Of a stretch of 64,000 nt of DNA, positions 43,508 to 54,000 are shown piece after piece (within the stretch, counting starts at the first letter, position 1; every line of letters starts with the position of its first letter). The DNA is from PLanc-01 sp034678485 (lineage in GTDB: Bacteria; Planctomycetota; Phycisphaerae; Sedimentisphaerales; Anaerobacaceae): positions 1 through 64,000 of the forward strand of contig JAXDBU010000134.1 of assembly GCA_034678485.1 (NCBI GenBank), in the 5' to 3' direction. The notes under the pieces are model-generated. The model made no database searches and was not told the DNA's origin. It saw nothing but the letters and a program-made list of their open reading frames with translations. The translations under genes were made by a program, and so were the position numbers.

Positions 43508-44808
43508 GCGCCACGATCGTTGGTATTCTGGGCGTCGTGATTCTGATGCTGGTGCTGTTCCTGCTGGGCACGAGCGTTGGCTTTGCCATGGCCATAGTGG
43601 GTTTTCTCGGTTTCGCCTATCTCGTCTCGTTCGATGCGGCGTTGAACATGGTCGGCACGACCCTGTGGTCCACCTTCTCCAAGTACGGTCTGACGGTGAT
43701 TCCCCTGTTCATCCTGATGGGCCAGGTGGCGTTTCATTCCGGGGTCAACGAGCGGCTGTACAACGCGGCCTATCACTGGATCGGCCATATTCGCGGCGGG
43801 TTGGCGATGGCGACCATCGCGGCGTGCGCCGCTTTCTCCGCGATCTGCGGATCGAATACTGCGACCGCCGCGACCATGGCCACCGTCGCGCTGCCTCAGA
43901 TGAAGAAGTACCGTTACCATCCGATGCTCAGTACCGGAGCGGTCGCCAGCGGATCGACGCTGGGGGTCGTGATCCCGCCCAGCGTGGTGCTCATCATCAT
44001 CGGACTGAGCACAGGACAGTCCATAGCCGAGCTGTTCTACGGCGGGATCGGCGCGGGACTCGTTCTGACCGTGTTGCTGATCGCGACCGTGTACGTTCTG
44101 TGCCTGGTGTGTCCCCAGTGGGGACCGGTCGGCGGCAAGAGTGCCTGGCGAGAGAGGCTCCTCTCGCTGTTTGGGGCCGTCGAGATGATCACGCTGTTCT
44201 CGCTGGTCATTCTCGGACTGTACTTCGGGCTGTTCACGCCCACCGAAGCAGGCGCCGCCGGTGCGTTTCTGGCGATCCTGATTTCCGTGGCCCGGCGCAG
44301 ACTGTCGTTCAAGAGCTTCCTGGCCGCCTTGAAGGACACGCTCCGCGCCTCCTGCATGGTCGTTACCATTGTCGCGGGCGCCGTGATCTTCGGCAAGTTC
44401 CTCACGGTCACTCGCATTCCCAACGACCTGGCGGGTTGGGTGGCCGGACTGCCGGTGCCGCCGACGGTGATCCTCCTTATCGTCTTTGCCATGTACATCC
44501 TGGGCGGCGCGGTGATGGATGCCTTGGCGCTGCTGATGATCACGATCCCGATCTTCTTCCCCCTGGCCGACCAGCTCGGCTACGATCCGATCTGGTTCGG
44601 CGTGGTGGTCACGGTGATTACGACGCTGGGGGCGATCACGCCGCCGGTCGGCGCGACGACCTACGTCGTGGCCGGCATGGCCAAAGACATTCCCCTCAGA
44701 GATGTTTTCAAGGGCGTTTCCTTCTTCCTCCCGGCTTATATCATTTGTATCGGCCTGTTGATGCTCTTCCCGAAACTCATTACCGTTCTGCCTGCCCTGC
44801 TGCACTGA
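43504..44808 (+). CDS. dctM: TRAP transporter large permease subunit (DctM family)
   Basis: A 434-residue permease with about twelve membrane segments. The family pattern includes PLFILMGQVAFHSGVNERL, CAAFSAICGSNTATAATMATVALPQMKKY, SGSTLGVVIPPSVVLIIIG and VVTVITTLGAITPPVGATTYVVAG. It runs sodium- or proton-driven uptake of organic acids. The ATGA overlap with dctQ fixes the start. A complete P-Q-M set supports a working transporter. Confidence 0.95.
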   Translation: MSATIVGILGVVILMLVLFLLGTSVGFAMAIVGFLGFAYLVSFDAALNMVGTTLWSTFSKYGLTVIPLFILMGQVAFHSGVNERLYNAAYHWIGHIRGGLAMATIAACAAFSAICGSNTATAATMATVALPQMKKYRYHPMLSTGAVASGSTLGVVIPPSVVLIIIGLSTGQSIAELFYGGIGAGLVLTVLLIATVYVLCLVCPQWGPVGGKSAWRERLLSLFGAVEMITLFSLVILGLYFGLFTPTEAGAAGAFLAILISVARRRLSFKSFLAALKDTLRASCMVVTIVAGAVIFGKFLTVTRIPNDLAGWVAGLPVPPTVILLIVFAMYILGGAVMDALALLMITIPIFFPLADQLGYDPIWFGVVVTVITTLGAITPPVGATTYVVAGMAKDIPLRDVFKGVSFFLPAYIICIGLLMLFPKLITVLPALLH

Positions 44809-44933
44809 GGTCTTGCTTCGCCGACCGTCTGGCTCCGCCACGAGCGCGATGCAGACACGTCTCGACGGCATCGCTATCCGCAGGACCCCGGGCGATGCGG
44901 CGCCACCGGCAGGTTCGTGACAATCCCTGCGGA

Positions 44934-47900
44934 TTATCGCGGTGGTTCGTGTCCGTCTGTCTTCCATTCCGATGCGAAGACGTAATGTCCCGACTCAACG
45001 GCAAAGACGGCATTGCCGTCTTCCGCACGGAGGAATCTGACGCCTCTGGCCTGACCGGCTGGTTTGCCGCTCTCCGTGACGGATTCCGGATTCGTCGTCG
45101 GCACATACACCGTGGCACTTGTGTTGGCGGGGATTTCGACGTTCAACCTGAACTTGCCGTCCGCGATCTTCCAGTCGCCTGCAATCAGGCCGCGAATCGA
45201 CATGTACGTGCCTTTTGCCCATTCCAGCCCACCGCCCGGACGCGGGTGAATCACAAATCGCTTGAAGGCGGGGTACGCTTCGTCGGGATTGATCCCGATG
45301 ATGTTCCGCCACATCCATTCTCCCACGGAACCCAGAGCCCAGTGGTTGAACGAATTCATGCCGGGGTTTTGGAAGCCTCGACCCTTGACATAGCCGTCCC
45401 AGCGTTCCCAGATCGTCGTGGCGCCCTGCTCCACCATGAATCCCCACGACGGGAAAGACCGCAGGTTCAGCAGGCGGTACGCTTCGTCGTTGTACCCGTT
45501 GCGCGTCAACTCCAGCATCAGCCGATGCGTGGTCTGGATCCCCGTGGACATGTGGCCGCCGTAGCGTGCGAACCCTTCGACCATATGCTTCGCAGCAAGC
45601 GGCCGCAGAGTGTCGGGCAGCAGGTTGAAGCGAAGGGCCAGGGCGTAGCCCGCCTGGGTGTCGCCTTCAATTCTCCCGTCTGGGGTGACATATTTCTTGT
45701 TGAAGGCAGCTTTGATCTCTTCGAACATCTGTCCATATTTCTGCGCCTCGCTCTTGCGACCGATCACGTCGGCCATCTTGGCCACGATCTCTGTCGAATG
45801 AGCGAAGAATGCCGTAGCCAATACCTGCGGAGGCACGGCGCCGCCTGTCTTCGGCCAACCTTCCATGATGATCGTGTTGCCGTTGAGCCAATCGTTGAAC
45901 TTGTCGCCCAGGGCGTTCTCCCAGAGCATGTTGGGGTTCTTGCTGCGGACGAAATCCACCCAGCGCCGCGCCGACTCGAAGTGTTCCTCAAGAATGCGCG
46001 TATCGGCATAGTTCTGGTACACGCGCCAGGGCACCACGGTGCCGGCGTCGGCCCAGGCCGGCGTCCCGCCGGACCACGAATTCTGCAGCATGGGAGCGAA
46101 GTTGGGGTAGCGTCCGTCGTCGGTCTGAGAATCACGCACGTCCGGTATCCACTTGCTGAAGAAGCCGGCCATGTCCATATTGAATATGGCCGTCTGAGCG
46201 AACGCTTGAATGTCGCCCATCCACCCTGCGCGTTCATTACGCTGCGGGCAGTCGGTGGGTATGCTGTGCATATTGCCGCGCTGCACCCATACGACCATGT
46301 GCATGATCTGATTGATGAGCTTGCTCGAACACTCGAAACGACCGGCGTCCGGCGCCGCGGAATGGAACACCCGTCCCAGTATGTCGTCCGTCGCGGGTTT
46401 GTAGGACACTCCGGTCAGTTCCACATAGCGGAAACCATGATAGGTGAAGTGCGGCTCGTATGTCTCCTCGTCGTCCGAGCGCTTGGTGTAGATCTCCATC
46501 TGGTTTGCGCCGCGTATGTTGTCGGTGTAGATCGTGCCGTCATCGTTGAGCATTTCCGCGTGGCGCAGCGTAACGGTGCCGCCGGACGGGCCGCGGACCT
46601 TGAGCCTGCACCAGCCGACCATGTTCTGGCCCAGATCGTACACGTATACACCGGGTTTGGGCTCCGTCACGTTTACAGGCTTGCGCTCCTGGATCACGCG
46701 AATCGGCTCGTTGCACTGCCATACCAGATTCGCCTGGGCGAACTCATCGACGATGTGTGCGGGGTGCCAACCGCGGTCATCGAAGCCCGGACTATCCCAC
46801 CCTTTCAATTCCTTGCGGGCATCATAGACTTCGCCGTCGTAGAGGCTGCCCGACCGGATCGGCCCGTCGCTCATGCATCGCCACGAGGGATCCGTGAGAA
46901 TCGTCTGCGTCTTTCCACCGGCCAGGTTGATATCCAGCCGCATGAGGAAACCCCTCTGACCATGAAAAGGTCGAGCATCAGGTGCAGGGGATCCAAAGAA
47001 TCGACCGCCGTGCCAGCCGTCCCCCAGAATTGCGCCCATGGCGTTGTCTCCAGAGACGATCAGGTCGGTCACGTCGAACGTCTGATACTGAACGCGCCTG
47101 TCGTAGACCGTATACTCGGGCGCGAGGAGGTGATCGCCCACGCGCTTGCCGTTCAGGTGCAGTTCGTACAGACCCAGGCCGGTGACGTAGACGGTCGCCC
47201 GATTGACTCGCTCACGCACGGCAAACGACTTGCGCAGCATTGTGGCCGGCTTGGGCTCGATATCACCTGCGTCGGGTTTCTCCCGGCCATCCGCGAGATT
47301 CGACCGCGCCCAACCTCCGGCGTCAATCGTATCGAGAGCCCTCACGGCAGCGCCCTGCGCGACGTTCTTATCGCCTGACAGGACGTTCATTTCCGCCAGC
47401 GCGAAGGCGAAGTTGTTCCCCTCGCGTGCACGCAGCTTCGTCACGGTCAGCCGCACGTAACGAGCCTGGACTGACGCGAAGTGATAGACCGGCGCATCGT
47501 GGCCGGGATTCGCCACATCCTTGTCCGTGCAATCGACCACGGTCTTCGCGTCCGAGAAGTCCTGTTCTTGTGCCGTTTCGATCTTGAACCTCACCGGGAA
47601 CAGGAAACCGGGCGTATCCGGGCTGAAGTCGTACGGTCGCGCGCCAACCAAGCGCACCGCGTCGATCTGCTTCGATTCACCCAGATCGGTGCTGACCCAC
47701 TTTGTGGTGTCAGCCGAATTGGCGATCTGGCTGTGATAGCCGTTGTGCGGCGTTCGATACGATGCCTGTCCCTCATGCGCAATCCACTGTGCCTTCCACT
47801 CCGACGGGTCGAGCAATCCCATGGACCACAACGCAGGCCTGGACCAATGCGAGGGCTTGTCGTTTTTGTCCCACGCGCGAACTTTCCACCAGCAGCGCAT

Positions 47901-48254
47901 ACCGCTGGTCAGCGGTTTGCCCGCGTAGACCACCTGAATCGTCTGGTCGGACTTGACTTCTCCGCTGTCCCAGAGATCGCCATGGTCCTTATTGAGTTCC
48001 CTTTCGCTGGCGGCGACCAGGACTCGATAGGCGCTCTGTTTCTGCCCGCGCTGGTCGGATTCGAGAACCCAGCTCAACCGCGGTTGCGGCGTGCCGACTC
48101 CGAGCGGGTCGTTGAGGTACTCGCATCGTAAGTTCGTCACGTTGACTGCGGCGGCGGCTTGGCCGCACCAGAGCATCATCACCAGCATGGCGATGAGAGT
48201 GGGCACGAATCGGCTTGAGCCGTGGTTTGTCTTGGCCATCTTCTTGTGTTGCAT
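44934..48254 (-). CDS. secreted alpha-L-rhamnosidase, GH78
   Basis: An 1106-residue exported enzyme. After the signal peptide (ending near AAAA) come an N-terminal beta domain (LRCEYLNDPLGVGTPQPRLSWVL, the usual GH78 opening), an inserted discoidin-like domain (about 185-310, PVRFKIETAQEQDFSDAKTV and ARYVRLTVTKLRARE), a second N-terminal beta domain, and the (alpha/alpha)6 barrel. The acid segment DCPQRNERAGWMGDIQAFA and the late GATTIWERWDGY hold the conserved carboxylates. It cleaves terminal alpha-L-rhamnose from plant or algal glycans such as rhamnogalacturonan. GAAAGGA precedes the ATG at 48254. It is the last gene of the minus-strand glycosidase run. Confidence 0.93.
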   Translation of the reverse strand: MQHKKMAKTNHGSSRFVPTLIAMLVMMLWCGQAAAAVNVTNLRCEYLNDPLGVGTPQPRLSWVLESDQRGQKQSAYRVLVAASERELNKDHGDLWDSGEVKSDQTIQVVYAGKPLTSGMRCWWKVRAWDKNDKPSHWSRPALWSMGLLDPSEWKAQWIAHEGQASYRTPHNGYHSQIANSADTTKWVSTDLGESKQIDAVRLVGARPYDFSPDTPGFLFPVRFKIETAQEQDFSDAKTVVDCTDKDVANPGHDAPVYHFASVQARYVRLTVTKLRAREGNNFAFALAEMNVLSGDKNVAQGAAVRALDTIDAGGWARSNLADGREKPDAGDIEPKPATMLRKSFAVRERVNRATVYVTGLGLYELHLNGKRVGDHLLAPEYTVYDRRVQYQTFDVTDLIVSGDNAMGAILGDGWHGGRFFGSPAPDARPFHGQRGFLMRLDINLAGGKTQTILTDPSWRCMSDGPIRSGSLYDGEVYDARKELKGWDSPGFDDRGWHPAHIVDEFAQANLVWQCNEPIRVIQERKPVNVTEPKPGVYVYDLGQNMVGWCRLKVRGPSGGTVTLRHAEMLNDDGTIYTDNIRGANQMEIYTKRSDDEETYEPHFTYHGFRYVELTGVSYKPATDDILGRVFHSAAPDAGRFECSSKLINQIMHMVVWVQRGNMHSIPTDCPQRNERAGWMGDIQAFAQTAIFNMDMAGFFSKWIPDVRDSQTDDGRYPNFAPMLQNSWSGGTPAWADAGTVVPWRVYQNYADTRILEEHFESARRWVDFVRSKNPNMLWENALGDKFNDWLNGNTIIMEGWPKTGGAVPPQVLATAFFAHSTEIVAKMADVIGRKSEAQKYGQMFEEIKAAFNKKYVTPDGRIEGDTQAGYALALRFNLLPDTLRPLAAKHMVEGFARYGGHMSTGIQTTHRLMLELTRNGYNDEAYRLLNLRSFPSWGFMVEQGATTIWERWDGYVKGRGFQNPGMNSFNHWALGSVGEWMWRNIIGINPDEAYPAFKRFVIHPRPGGGLEWAKGTYMSIRGLIAGDWKIADGKFRLNVEIPANTSATVYVPTTNPESVTESGKPAGQARGVRFLRAEDGNAVFAVESGHYVFASEWKTDGHEPPR

Positions 48255-48326
48255 ACAGCGTCCTTTCTCCTGTAGATGAACTCTTCAGCGTATCCGTACG
48301 GCGGCGCTACCGGGTCCCATGGCTGC

Positions 48327-51035
48327 TCAGAGCTGGACCATGGGGAAGCATGTGAAGCCCCCTTCCACCTGCCAGTAGGGTACGAAGCGATACTCGGTTT
48401 CCTTGACATCATAGTGCAGCGGCTTGCCCTCGACTGGGGTCAGAAGGCCCGGCAGGCCGGCGGCGTCGGTGCGAATCCGCCCGTCGGCATCATCGAGCGC
48501 CAACAGGATGGGGCCGTACAACAGCGCGCAGCGGTCCACGTTGTCCGGCCCCTGATCCAACCCCGTGTATTTGACCACGCGAAAGCCCATCGGCAGCGTG
48601 AAGCGGATCACGTCGTTGTCCGCCCATTTCCTGTGGATGGACGCGTAGCTGCCGGGTGCGCCCGCAACAACGCGCTGCCCGTTGACCATGATGTCCATGT
48701 TGCCTGTTGCCCAGGACGGCACCCGGATGCGGATGGCCATGGTTGTGGGCTCCGCGCAGTTCAGCGTCATGCAGACAGCGGCACTGTTGGGGAAGCCCGT
48801 CTTCTGGGTCATCGTCACCTTGCCGCCGCGGTGGCTCCAGGCAATCGTGGATGCCGCGAACAGATTGACCCACAGACCGTCCGCATCGGTGGAATAGACG
48901 TATTCAGGCAGTTTGGACAGCAGGCCAGTCGCGGAGGTTTCACAGCAGGTACCCACGCATTGCGGTCGGTCCTTGTCCTTGTCCAGCCGATTGTGGTAGC
49001 GGATGTAACCAGTATTCGCATCCTGGCAGGCCAGCATCACATTGTAGATGGACTTCTCGATCTCCGTGGCGTACTTCTCCTCCGCTGGGAACAGTTGCAT
49101 CAGCCGGCTGCTGATGTTCACCCAAAAGACACTTCCGCAGGTCTCCCCGGTGCATCCGCTCGTCAGCTTGTAGGATTGGGGAGGGTACGGTCCGCGAGCT
49201 TCACAGATGGCGGTTGTCCCGCCGACATGTTCGAAATTCTCACGGTACATCGCCCATCCGCCCAATACGGCGTCCAGGTACTTCTGCGATCCCGTGGCGC
49301 GATATTCATCGAGGTAGGCTTCCAGCCCCAGCAGATCGTAGCAGTGCGGCCGTTCTCCGGGATAGAACGTGAAGCACAACGGCTCGCCGCGCTTCAGCTC
49401 GTCCATCCAATAGTCCTGGTCGAAATATCTCTCGCTGACGATCAGGTCCTTGCTGGTCCCGATCGGCGAGAGATGCACGAGCGACCCGCCCGGAAATCCA
49501 TTCGGCGAATTGCAGCCGCGAATCATTCTGGGCAAATAGGAACAGTTGTTGAACCAATCATAGAACTTGCGCACGATGGCATAGGCGTCCGCGTTGCCGG
49601 CGCTGCCCGCATCCAACATGCCCCGGGTCCAGAACACGCGGTCGTAGTTCTTCCGTTCACTGTTGCCCCCGCTGTCTGTGGCAAAAGAGTCCTTCTCCGG
49701 ATAGTAGTTGTGGTATCCATCCGCCCGCTGCCGGGCCTTTATCCTGGCCACGACCGTATCCACAATGTTGCGCAAGTCGGCTCGCTCACCCCAGCTGAGG
49801 GCATTGGCCGCTCCTTGCAGCAAACGGCTCTCACAGGCCGCTGGCAGCCAGTTGAACCATCCCGGCCCGTCGCAGTAGGTTTCGCTGGCGAAGCAATGGT
49901 TAAGGTACTTGATGTTCCGCTCAAAAGCGTCCTTCAAGACTCCCGCCTGGAGGGAGACTCCGGTGGCCGGGGAATGTGCAACGTAGGCCACCGGACGCCA
50001 GGTGTCCGGCTGGGCGTAGGGCTTGGCGCCGCTCTCGATCAGAGCGTACTCCGCTTCCATGGCCTTGGTGATTTCCTCGATATAGTTCACCGGATCGACG
50101 GCCTCGAAGCGGTCGACGACCTGATAGCAGTCCGTAGCGGCGGGATTCCTCTCCTTTCGGACGACCATCTTCAAGGTGTGCAACGAGCCGGCGGCGAGTC
50201 CTGTCTTCTCGAACAGAACGACGTTGGAGAGCCGAGTGTCGCTGTACGCATCGACGGTCTTCTGCAAGACCCCGTCGAGGTACACATCCGCAAATCCTTG
50301 ATCTCGGCTCTTGGATCCAAACCACCGGACTGCAGAACCTCTGAACTTGAACTCACAGGTGTTGTACTGGATATTGGAGATTCGCAGGTCGCGCCGGTGG
50401 AATCCGCTCTGATCCTCCTGAGTTTCCCACTCGCCGTAATACAGCACCGAGCTCTCGTCATCGTTCACGGTGACTGCGCCCGGCAGGGGAACCGGCGCAG
50501 GCTGAACGATGGGCACAGGCAGAACCTCGGAGGCTGCCGCCTCGACCTTGTCGCACTCGACCCAGTAATCGGTGGCAGCAGCACTCTTCTGGCCGGTCAC
50601 CTCCACTCTGATGGTGTGTTTCCCGAGGGGAAGTGGCCCGGAATCGAATACCGCCGAGGTGGTCTGAACCGTGGCGCTGTAGGTATCCACGGTTGCCTGG
50701 AAAACGCCGTCGATGTAGACAACCGCCTTGCCCCGGGAGTCGCTCTTCGTGCAGAACCACCTGAGGCCGGAACAACTCGGGTGGGTGTACTCGAAGAAAT
50801 CCTTCGCGGTGCGACTCGACTTGGCCGTTCCGTTGTTCCAGCCCGGTCCCGGATCGAAAAGGGACCAGCCTGCACCGGAATACCTGATGGCTCTATGCCT
50901 GTCGTCAAGGCTTCTCACATGGGTTGTGGCGCTGGCGGCATCCGCCCCCTGTCCGGAGACGATGCCGGGTATTGCCAGCAGGGTCACAGCCAGTGCGCTG
51001 GGAAGGCGACAAGGTCTTGCGTGATCCATCCTCAT
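48327..51035 (-). CDS. secreted beta-L-arabinofuranosidase, GH127, with two N-terminal carbohydrate-binding-like modules
   Basis: A 902-residue exported enzyme. Two copies of a beta-sandwich of about 130 residues (WNNGTAKSSRTAKDFFEYTH with SGLRWFCTKSDSRGKAVVYI, and a second with AVRWFGSKSRDQGFADVYL) precede the catalytic region from about residue 345. That part has the all-alpha toroid and the GH127 metal site: Glu and Cys in GETCGSVFW and a Cys-Cys pair in GTCCETSATG, corresponding to the zinc-held nucleophile cysteine of GH127 enzymes. It removes arabinofuranose from glycans. ATG 51035 has GAAGGG eight bases upstream. The neighbouring genes on both sides are rhamnosidases. Confidence 0.9.
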   Translation of the reverse strand: MRMDHARPCRLPSALAVTLLAIPGIVSGQGADAASATTHVRSLDDRHRAIRYSGAGWSLFDPGPGWNNGTAKSSRTAKDFFEYTHPSCSGLRWFCTKSDSRGKAVVYIDGVFQATVDTYSATVQTTSAVFDSGPLPLGKHTIRVEVTGQKSAAATDYWVECDKVEAAASEVLPVPIVQPAPVPLPGAVTVNDDESSVLYYGEWETQEDQSGFHRRDLRISNIQYNTCEFKFRGSAVRWFGSKSRDQGFADVYLDGVLQKTVDAYSDTRLSNVVLFEKTGLAAGSLHTLKMVVRKERNPAATDCYQVVDRFEAVDPVNYIEEITKAMEAEYALIESGAKPYAQPDTWRPVAYVAHSPATGVSLQAGVLKDAFERNIKYLNHCFASETYCDGPGWFNWLPAACESRLLQGAANALSWGERADLRNIVDTVVARIKARQRADGYHNYYPEKDSFATDSGGNSERKNYDRVFWTRGMLDAGSAGNADAYAIVRKFYDWFNNCSYLPRMIRGCNSPNGFPGGSLVHLSPIGTSKDLIVSERYFDQDYWMDELKRGEPLCFTFYPGERPHCYDLLGLEAYLDEYRATGSQKYLDAVLGGWAMYRENFEHVGGTTAICEARGPYPPQSYKLTSGCTGETCGSVFWVNISSRLMQLFPAEEKYATEIEKSIYNVMLACQDANTGYIRYHNRLDKDKDRPQCVGTCCETSATGLLSKLPEYVYSTDADGLWVNLFAASTIAWSHRGGKVTMTQKTGFPNSAAVCMTLNCAEPTTMAIRIRVPSWATGNMDIMVNGQRVVAGAPGSYASIHRKWADNDVIRFTLPMGFRVVKYTGLDQGPDNVDRCALLYGPILLALDDADGRIRTDAAGLPGLLTPVEGKPLHYDVKETEYRFVPYWQVEGGFTCFPMVQL

Positions 51036-51074
51036 GTGCAATTCCCTTCCCTGACGAGTCCTTGTTGAGACATC

Positions 51075-54000
51075 TCAATCGCTTGTCTTCAATTCTGAGA
51101 CGAAGGTGTAGTATCCCGATCCAATAGCAAAGACCGCATTGCCTTCTTCCACGCGAAGGAACGTGACGCCATTCGCCCGGTCGGGTCGTGCCCCGCCCTC
51201 TGTGATGGACTTCGGGTCCGTCGTGGGGACATATACCGTCGCGGTGGTGTTGGCGGGGATCGTGATGTGCATCGTCAGTCGTGAGTCCTGCAGTCTCCAG
51301 TTGCTGATTATGCGACCATACGGCGATTCGTGGTGCGCCTTGACCCACGTCAGATCGCCCACGATTGCCGGCTTGATGAGGGTCTTCTTGAAGCCGGTAG
51401 CGGTCGGGTCGAGGCGGATGCCGCCCAGTCCCTGGTAGAACCACGCGCCGATGCTGCCCAGCGCCGGATGGTTGCGCGAGCCGTCGCCGGTCCATGCTTC
51501 CCACACGGTCGTGGCGTCCTGGTCGAGCATGTGAATCCAGCCGGGGAAGCCTTTCCGGGTCAGCATGGCGTAGGCAACGTCGTCCCGACCTGCTTCCATA
51601 AGCGCCTGGAACACGTAGTACGTGCCTATGATTCCGCTGCTGATGTGATTGTCTCGAGTTTCCTTGATGTTCGCGACGAGTCGTCTGAGGACGAGGTCAC
51701 GCTGATCCTGCGAGGCCATGCCGAAACAGAGCGGCATGGCCTGAGCAGTCTGGCTGTCCTTTGCGTAAAGGCCGGTCTGTGGGTCAAAATACTCTTTGTG
51801 GAAACTGGCGGAAATCTCCTCTGCAAGCGCCGAGTATTTCGCGGCGTCATCGTTCTTGCCGAGCAGTCTGGCGATCTCTGCGACGATCTTCGCATGGTAG
51901 AAGTAAGCTGCGGTGCCGGCCAGCCGGGGAGGGGTCCTCGTCGAACTCCCGCCTGCCCCCACTTCGAGCCAATCGCCTTCGGCGCCCCAACTGATATGGT
52001 CCGGAGCACGTGTGGCGACGTAGCCGAGGTACTTCTTCATCGGCTCATACGCCTCATCGAGAATCCGCCGGTCGCCATAGTAACGATAGTGCTTCCATGG
52101 CAGGCGGACGATCGCGCCGCCCCACCAGGGATCGGACAGAATGCCCGGCGAGCCGTCCGCCTGGGATCGTCCCCAGCCGGGGCTCGGTGCGATGGGCGAC
52201 GCATGCCCGTTGTCGTCCTGGGCATCCAGCATGTCACGCCACCATTTCAGGTAGAACATCGGCATGCGGAAGTTGTAGATTGCTTCCTCCATCGTGATGT
52301 AGCCGTCGCCGGTCCAGCCGATCTTCTCACGGTGCGGGCAATCGGTGGGGAGGCCATGGATATTGGTCAACTGAGTGCGGACGATTACTTCTTGAATGCG
52401 GTTCACCGTTGGATTCGAACAGGCAAACTCGCCCGCCGGCTCCGGGTCCGTGTGAACCCGGATTCCGACCAGGTTGTCGAGTGTGGGTCTTCCCGCCAAC
52501 CCGGTGACTTGCACATACCGAAAGCCGTGGTAGCTGAAGCGCGGCTCGTGGGTCTCGATGCCCTTGCCGGCGAAGATGTACTCCTCCGTCTGGAACCGGC
52601 CGGCCGTCAGGCCGGCGAGGGACTCCACGTTGATCGTGCCGTCCGGATTGAGCGATTCACTGTAGGCGAGTTTCACCCGTGTGCCGCGTGGGCCGCCTGC
52701 AATCAGACGCGCCCAACCGGAGAGGTTCACGCCCAGATCGAAGACATGCACGCCGGGCTTCGGTTCCGTGAGCTTGACCGGCCGGATGGACGCCGTGGCG
52801 CGGATGGGAGGGTGATATTGGGACTGCAATCGACCGGCCGGCGCCGGCGCGATCTTCGCGTTGCGCCACGACGAGTCGTCGTAACCTGGCTGGTCCCAGC
52901 CGGTTTTTTCCCGCCGGGCATCGTAGGTTTCGCCGCCCCGAATGCTGTTGAACACGATTGGGCCGCTTGCGCACTTCCAGCTTGCGTCGGTGGCTACGGT
53001 CTGGCGGGTACCATCGCTGTACTCGATGTCGATCTGCAGGAGCAGCTTCGGCGGCGCAATCCAGGGCGCGAGGTGGAATGTCCACACGTCCGTGGCGGGC
53101 GAGTCGTACCAGCCGCTGCCCAAGACGACGCCAATCGCGCTGCGACCGCTTCGCAGCAGGTCGGTGATGTCATACGTTACATACAGCACGCGTTGCGTGT
53201 AGTTGGTGAACCCTGGATCAAGGACGTGGTCGCCTGCCCTGCGACCGTTGATGTAGAGTTCGTAATAGCCCAAACCGCTGATGTACGCGGTGGCGCGCAC
53301 GGGTTGCTTCGTCAGATTGACCTGTTTCCGCAGGAGGACCGCCGCATAGGGGGGGGTGTCACTGTCCTCGGCTCCCTGACCGTTGCGTTCCTCCTTGGTC
53401 CGTTCCGGCCGGTACGACGCGGGATCGCCCGTGGCTTCCGTATCGACAGGTCGCTCGCCATCGGTCAGCCGTTTGAGGTTCCAGCCGAAGTTCTCGACGC
53501 TGTCTTTCGCCTTTACGGGCGCGTGCAAAGCCGCATTGGCGCCGTCCGACCAGACTTCGAGTTCAGCGAGGGCAAAACAGAACGGGCGTGGACCCGTCTC
53601 GCGATTCCAGAGCTGCGTAGCGGTGACTCGCACGTAGCGCGCCTGTGCGCCGTCGCCGACAAACGTCCGCGATCTATTCCCCGGATTGGGATAATCCTGG
53701 CCGGTGAAATCCGCCACGGTCCGGCTCTGACTGAAATCGGAATCCGTAGAGACCTCGATCCGGAACCGTACGGGGAAGCCGAAACCCTCGACGTGCGCGA
53801 AGCCGGACGGCGTCGGTGGATACAGGACAACCTTGTCCAGCCGATGCTCAGCGCCCAGGTCGACCTGCACCCACTTCACTTCATCGGCCTTTGCGGCCTC
53901 AGCCGCATGATAGCCCTCCAATCGTCGTGGGCTGGGCGGATCCAGTTGATCTGTGACGCCGATCCAATGGCCCTGCCAATCGTCGGGATGGAGCAGTCCC

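Noticed and set aside
43458..47378. 1306-codon open frame on the + strand running through dctM and the GH78 gene
   Set aside because: It is antisense to a clear GH78 and out of frame with DctM. High GC makes such long shadow frames common here.
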